Shown here: positions 4,990 through 6,001 of the stretch, piece after piece
How the letters are laid out: each line of letters begins with the position of its first letter
Position numbering within the stretch: the first letter of the stretch is position 1
NCBI GenBank assembly: GCA_030596585.1
Contig: JAUVJM010000083.1
Location: 1-6,001, forward strand
DNA from: a bacterium
Lineage (GTDB): Bacteria > NPL-UPA2 > JAUVJM01
Direction: 5' to 3'
DNA length: 6,001 bases
Made by a program: the position numbers and the translations under genes
Notes under the pieces: model-generated
Database searches by the model: none
What the model was told of the DNA's origin: nothing
The model's input: only the letters and a program-made list of their open reading frames with translations

Positions 4990-5014
4990 AATTCGTAATT
5001 CGTAATTCCTAATT
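4990..5014. repeat. Short tandem repeat, 7-bp unit, about 3.5 copies
   Basis: AATTCGT (4990-4996), AATTCGT (4997-5003), AATTCCT (5004-5010) and AATT (5011-5014) form a tandem array between the proposed promoter and the ribosome binding site of the aminotransferase. Copy-number change would alter leader length but not the reading frame. Confidence 0.75.
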
Positions 5015-5021
5015 GTGTTAA

Positions 5022-5032
5022 AAAAGGGGGGG
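5022..5032 (+). promoter_or_regulatory. Ribosome binding site of the aminotransferase, a poly-G variant
   Basis: AAAA followed by seven G residues (5026-5032) lies 7 bases before ATG 5040. It lacks the usual GGAGG core but can pair with the pyrimidine-rich 16S rRNA tail using AGGGGG. A run of seven identical bases here could slip during replication and alter spacing to the start codon. Confidence 0.6.
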
Positions 5033-5039
5033 CAGAAAA

Positions 5040-6001
5040 ATGGGTGGTTCGGAACTGATTGGCAAAGAAGAAAAAGATGCATTGGCTGAAGTTATTGAAA
5101 GGGGAGGTGTACTCCTCCGATACGGATTCGATGAGAAGAGAGAAGGCATCTTTAAGGTATCCGCCTTCGAGAAAAAGTTTGCCCGCTACATAGAGTCTAG
5201 ATACACATTAGCCGTTTCCTCCGGCTCAGCGGCAGTACGCGTGGCTCTGACCGCACTGGGAATCGGGCCAGGTGATGAGGTCATTACTCAGGCATTCACA
5301 TTCGTCGCGACGATAGAAGCCATACTGGAAACGGGCGCGACACCGGTGATTGCAGAAGTCGATAATTCGCTAAACCTCGACCCGGAAGATTTCAGGTCAA
5401 AGATTACCGGCGCCACAAAAGCCGTTATTCCCGTCCATATGCTCGGTGTTCCCGCACGTATGGATGAAATCATGGCAATTGCCAAAGAACACGGAATGCC
5501 CGTGCTTGAGGATTCATGCCAGGCATGCGGCAGCAGCTACAAGGGAGAGAAAACCGGCACACTCGGCGCCATCGGATGCTACAGTTTTGATTATGTCAAG
5601 ACCATAACCACGGGCGAGGGGGGAATGATAGTAACGGATGACCGTGCTCTTTACAGGCGCGCTTCCGAATTCCATGACCACGGACACGCACACCGGGCAG
5701 ACGTTCCCCGCGGGAAAGATTCACACCGCATAACGGGGTTCAACTACAGGATGAATGAACTGCAGGGGGCAATAGGGCTGGTGCAGATAGAAAGGCTTGA
5801 CTATGTGCTTTCCCAGCAGAAAAAAAACAAAAATGAGATAAAGAGCGCCCTTTCCTCAAGAAGTGACATTGAATTCAGAGACCTGCCGGACACCGAAGGA
5901 GATGGAGGAGATACACTCATATTTTTCCTGAAGAACGAGAGTGAAGCCCGCGAAACCGAGGCAGCTCTGACCGAGAGAGGAATCGGGACCAAGATTCTGC
6001 C
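5040..6001 (+). CDS. kdnA: DegT/DnrJ/EryC1/StrS-family PLP sugar aminotransferase, probable Kdo8N-forming enzyme (3' end outside window)
   Basis: An uninterrupted frame of 320 codons plus two bases runs from ATG 5040 off the window edge; family members are usually about 370-400 residues, so roughly the last fifth is missing. It is a cytoplasmic, pyridoxal-phosphate enzyme that transfers an amino group, normally from glutamate, to a keto-sugar. Motifs present are the cofactor-phosphate loop SSGSAAVRVAL (60-70), GPGDEVITQAFTF (76-88), PVLEDSCQACG (154-164) with Asp158 for the pyridine nitrogen and Gln161, and YSFDYVKTITTGEGG (181-195) with the Schiff-base Lys187. The family signature GFNYRMNELQGAIGLVQ (233-249) follows. 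Next to kdsB and a KdnB-like protein, the fitting role is KdnA, which transaminates 8-oxo-Kdo to Kdo8N. Other family members make aminated nucleotide sugars, so the exact substrate is inferred from context. It has its own plausible promoter and ribosome binding site. The start is fixed by the ribosome binding site and family alignment. Confidence 0.85.
   Translation, partial: MGGSELIGKEEKDALAEVIERGGVLLRYGFDEKREGIFKVSAFEKKFARYIESRYTLAVSSGSAAVRVALTALGIGPGDEVITQAFTFVATIEAILETGATPVIAEVDNSLNLDPEDFRSKITGATKAVIPVHMLGVPARMDEIMAIAKEHGMPVLEDSCQACGSSYKGEKTGTLGAIGCYSFDYVKTITTGEGGMIVTDDRALYRRASEFHDHGHAHRADVPRGKDSHRITGFNYRMNELQGAIGLVQIERLDYVLSQQKKNKNEIKSALSSRSDIEFRDLPDTEGDGGDTLIFFLKNESEARETEAALTERGIGTKIL

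Noticed and set aside
4874..5014. CRISPR-like repeat-spacer pattern
   Set aside because: Only two non-identical palindromes and a 7-bp tandem repeat; no regular direct repeats with unique spacers and no cas genes.
5040..6001. Frameshift or truncation in the aminotransferase
   Set aside because: The frame is open from the ATG to the window edge with all expected motifs in order; it is incomplete only because the window ends.

Overview
The window looks like chromosomal DNA from a Gram-negative-type (diderm, lipopolysaccharide-making) bacterium. It carries a Kdo-activating enzyme and two enzymes that match the Kdo-to-Kdo8N branch of lipid A/inner-core biosynthesis. Coding DNA is of roughly even base composition. 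The spacers are rich in small palindromes and degenerate dispersed repeats of the type often seen in environmental or candidate-phylum genomes. I cannot name the phylum from the sequence; repeats of this sort occur in many lineages.

Layout. On the minus strand at the left edge are the first 43 codons of a Fic-family protein (1-131) and, upstream of it, a complete tRNA-Gln(CUG) gene with encoded CCA (187-260). A gene-free spacer of 437 bases (261-697) holds two good sigma70-type promoters pointing away from each other, one towards the tRNA and one towards the operon, plus dispersed-repeat fragments and a long inverted repeat. On the plus strand follow a full-length transketolase (698-2758); a CMP-Kdo synthetase-type cytidylyltransferase (2755-3504, ATGA overlap with transketolase); a repeat-bearing 204-base spacer; an iron-type alcohol dehydrogenase family protein (3709-4863); a 176-base spacer with twin palindromes and its own promoter; and a DegT/StrS-type PLP aminotransferase (5040 to beyond the right edge).

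How the genes work together. Cytidylyltransferase, metal-dependent dehydrogenase-fold oxidase and sugar aminotransferase in a row is the gene set known from Shewanella oneidensis as kdsB-kdnB-kdnA. There KdnB oxidises C8 of Kdo, KdnA transaminates the product to 8-amino-3,8-dideoxy-manno-octulosonate (Kdo8N), and KdsB activates the sugar with CTP for transfer to lipid A. Transketolase, translationally coupled to kdsB, belongs to the pentose-phosphate supply line (ribulose-5-P to arabinose-5-P to Kdo-8-P). The Kdo8N assignment is inferred from gene order and family motifs. The generic family calls (transketolase, KdsB-type cytidylyltransferase, Fe-ADH fold, DegT aminotransferase) are directly supported by motifs.

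The most interesting points are the probable Kdo8N cassette, a 16-base direct duplication containing the kdnB ribosome binding site that brackets a repeat insert, a kdnA promoter that may be carried by a dispersed repeat, and a G7 run at the kdnA ribosome binding site that could slip.
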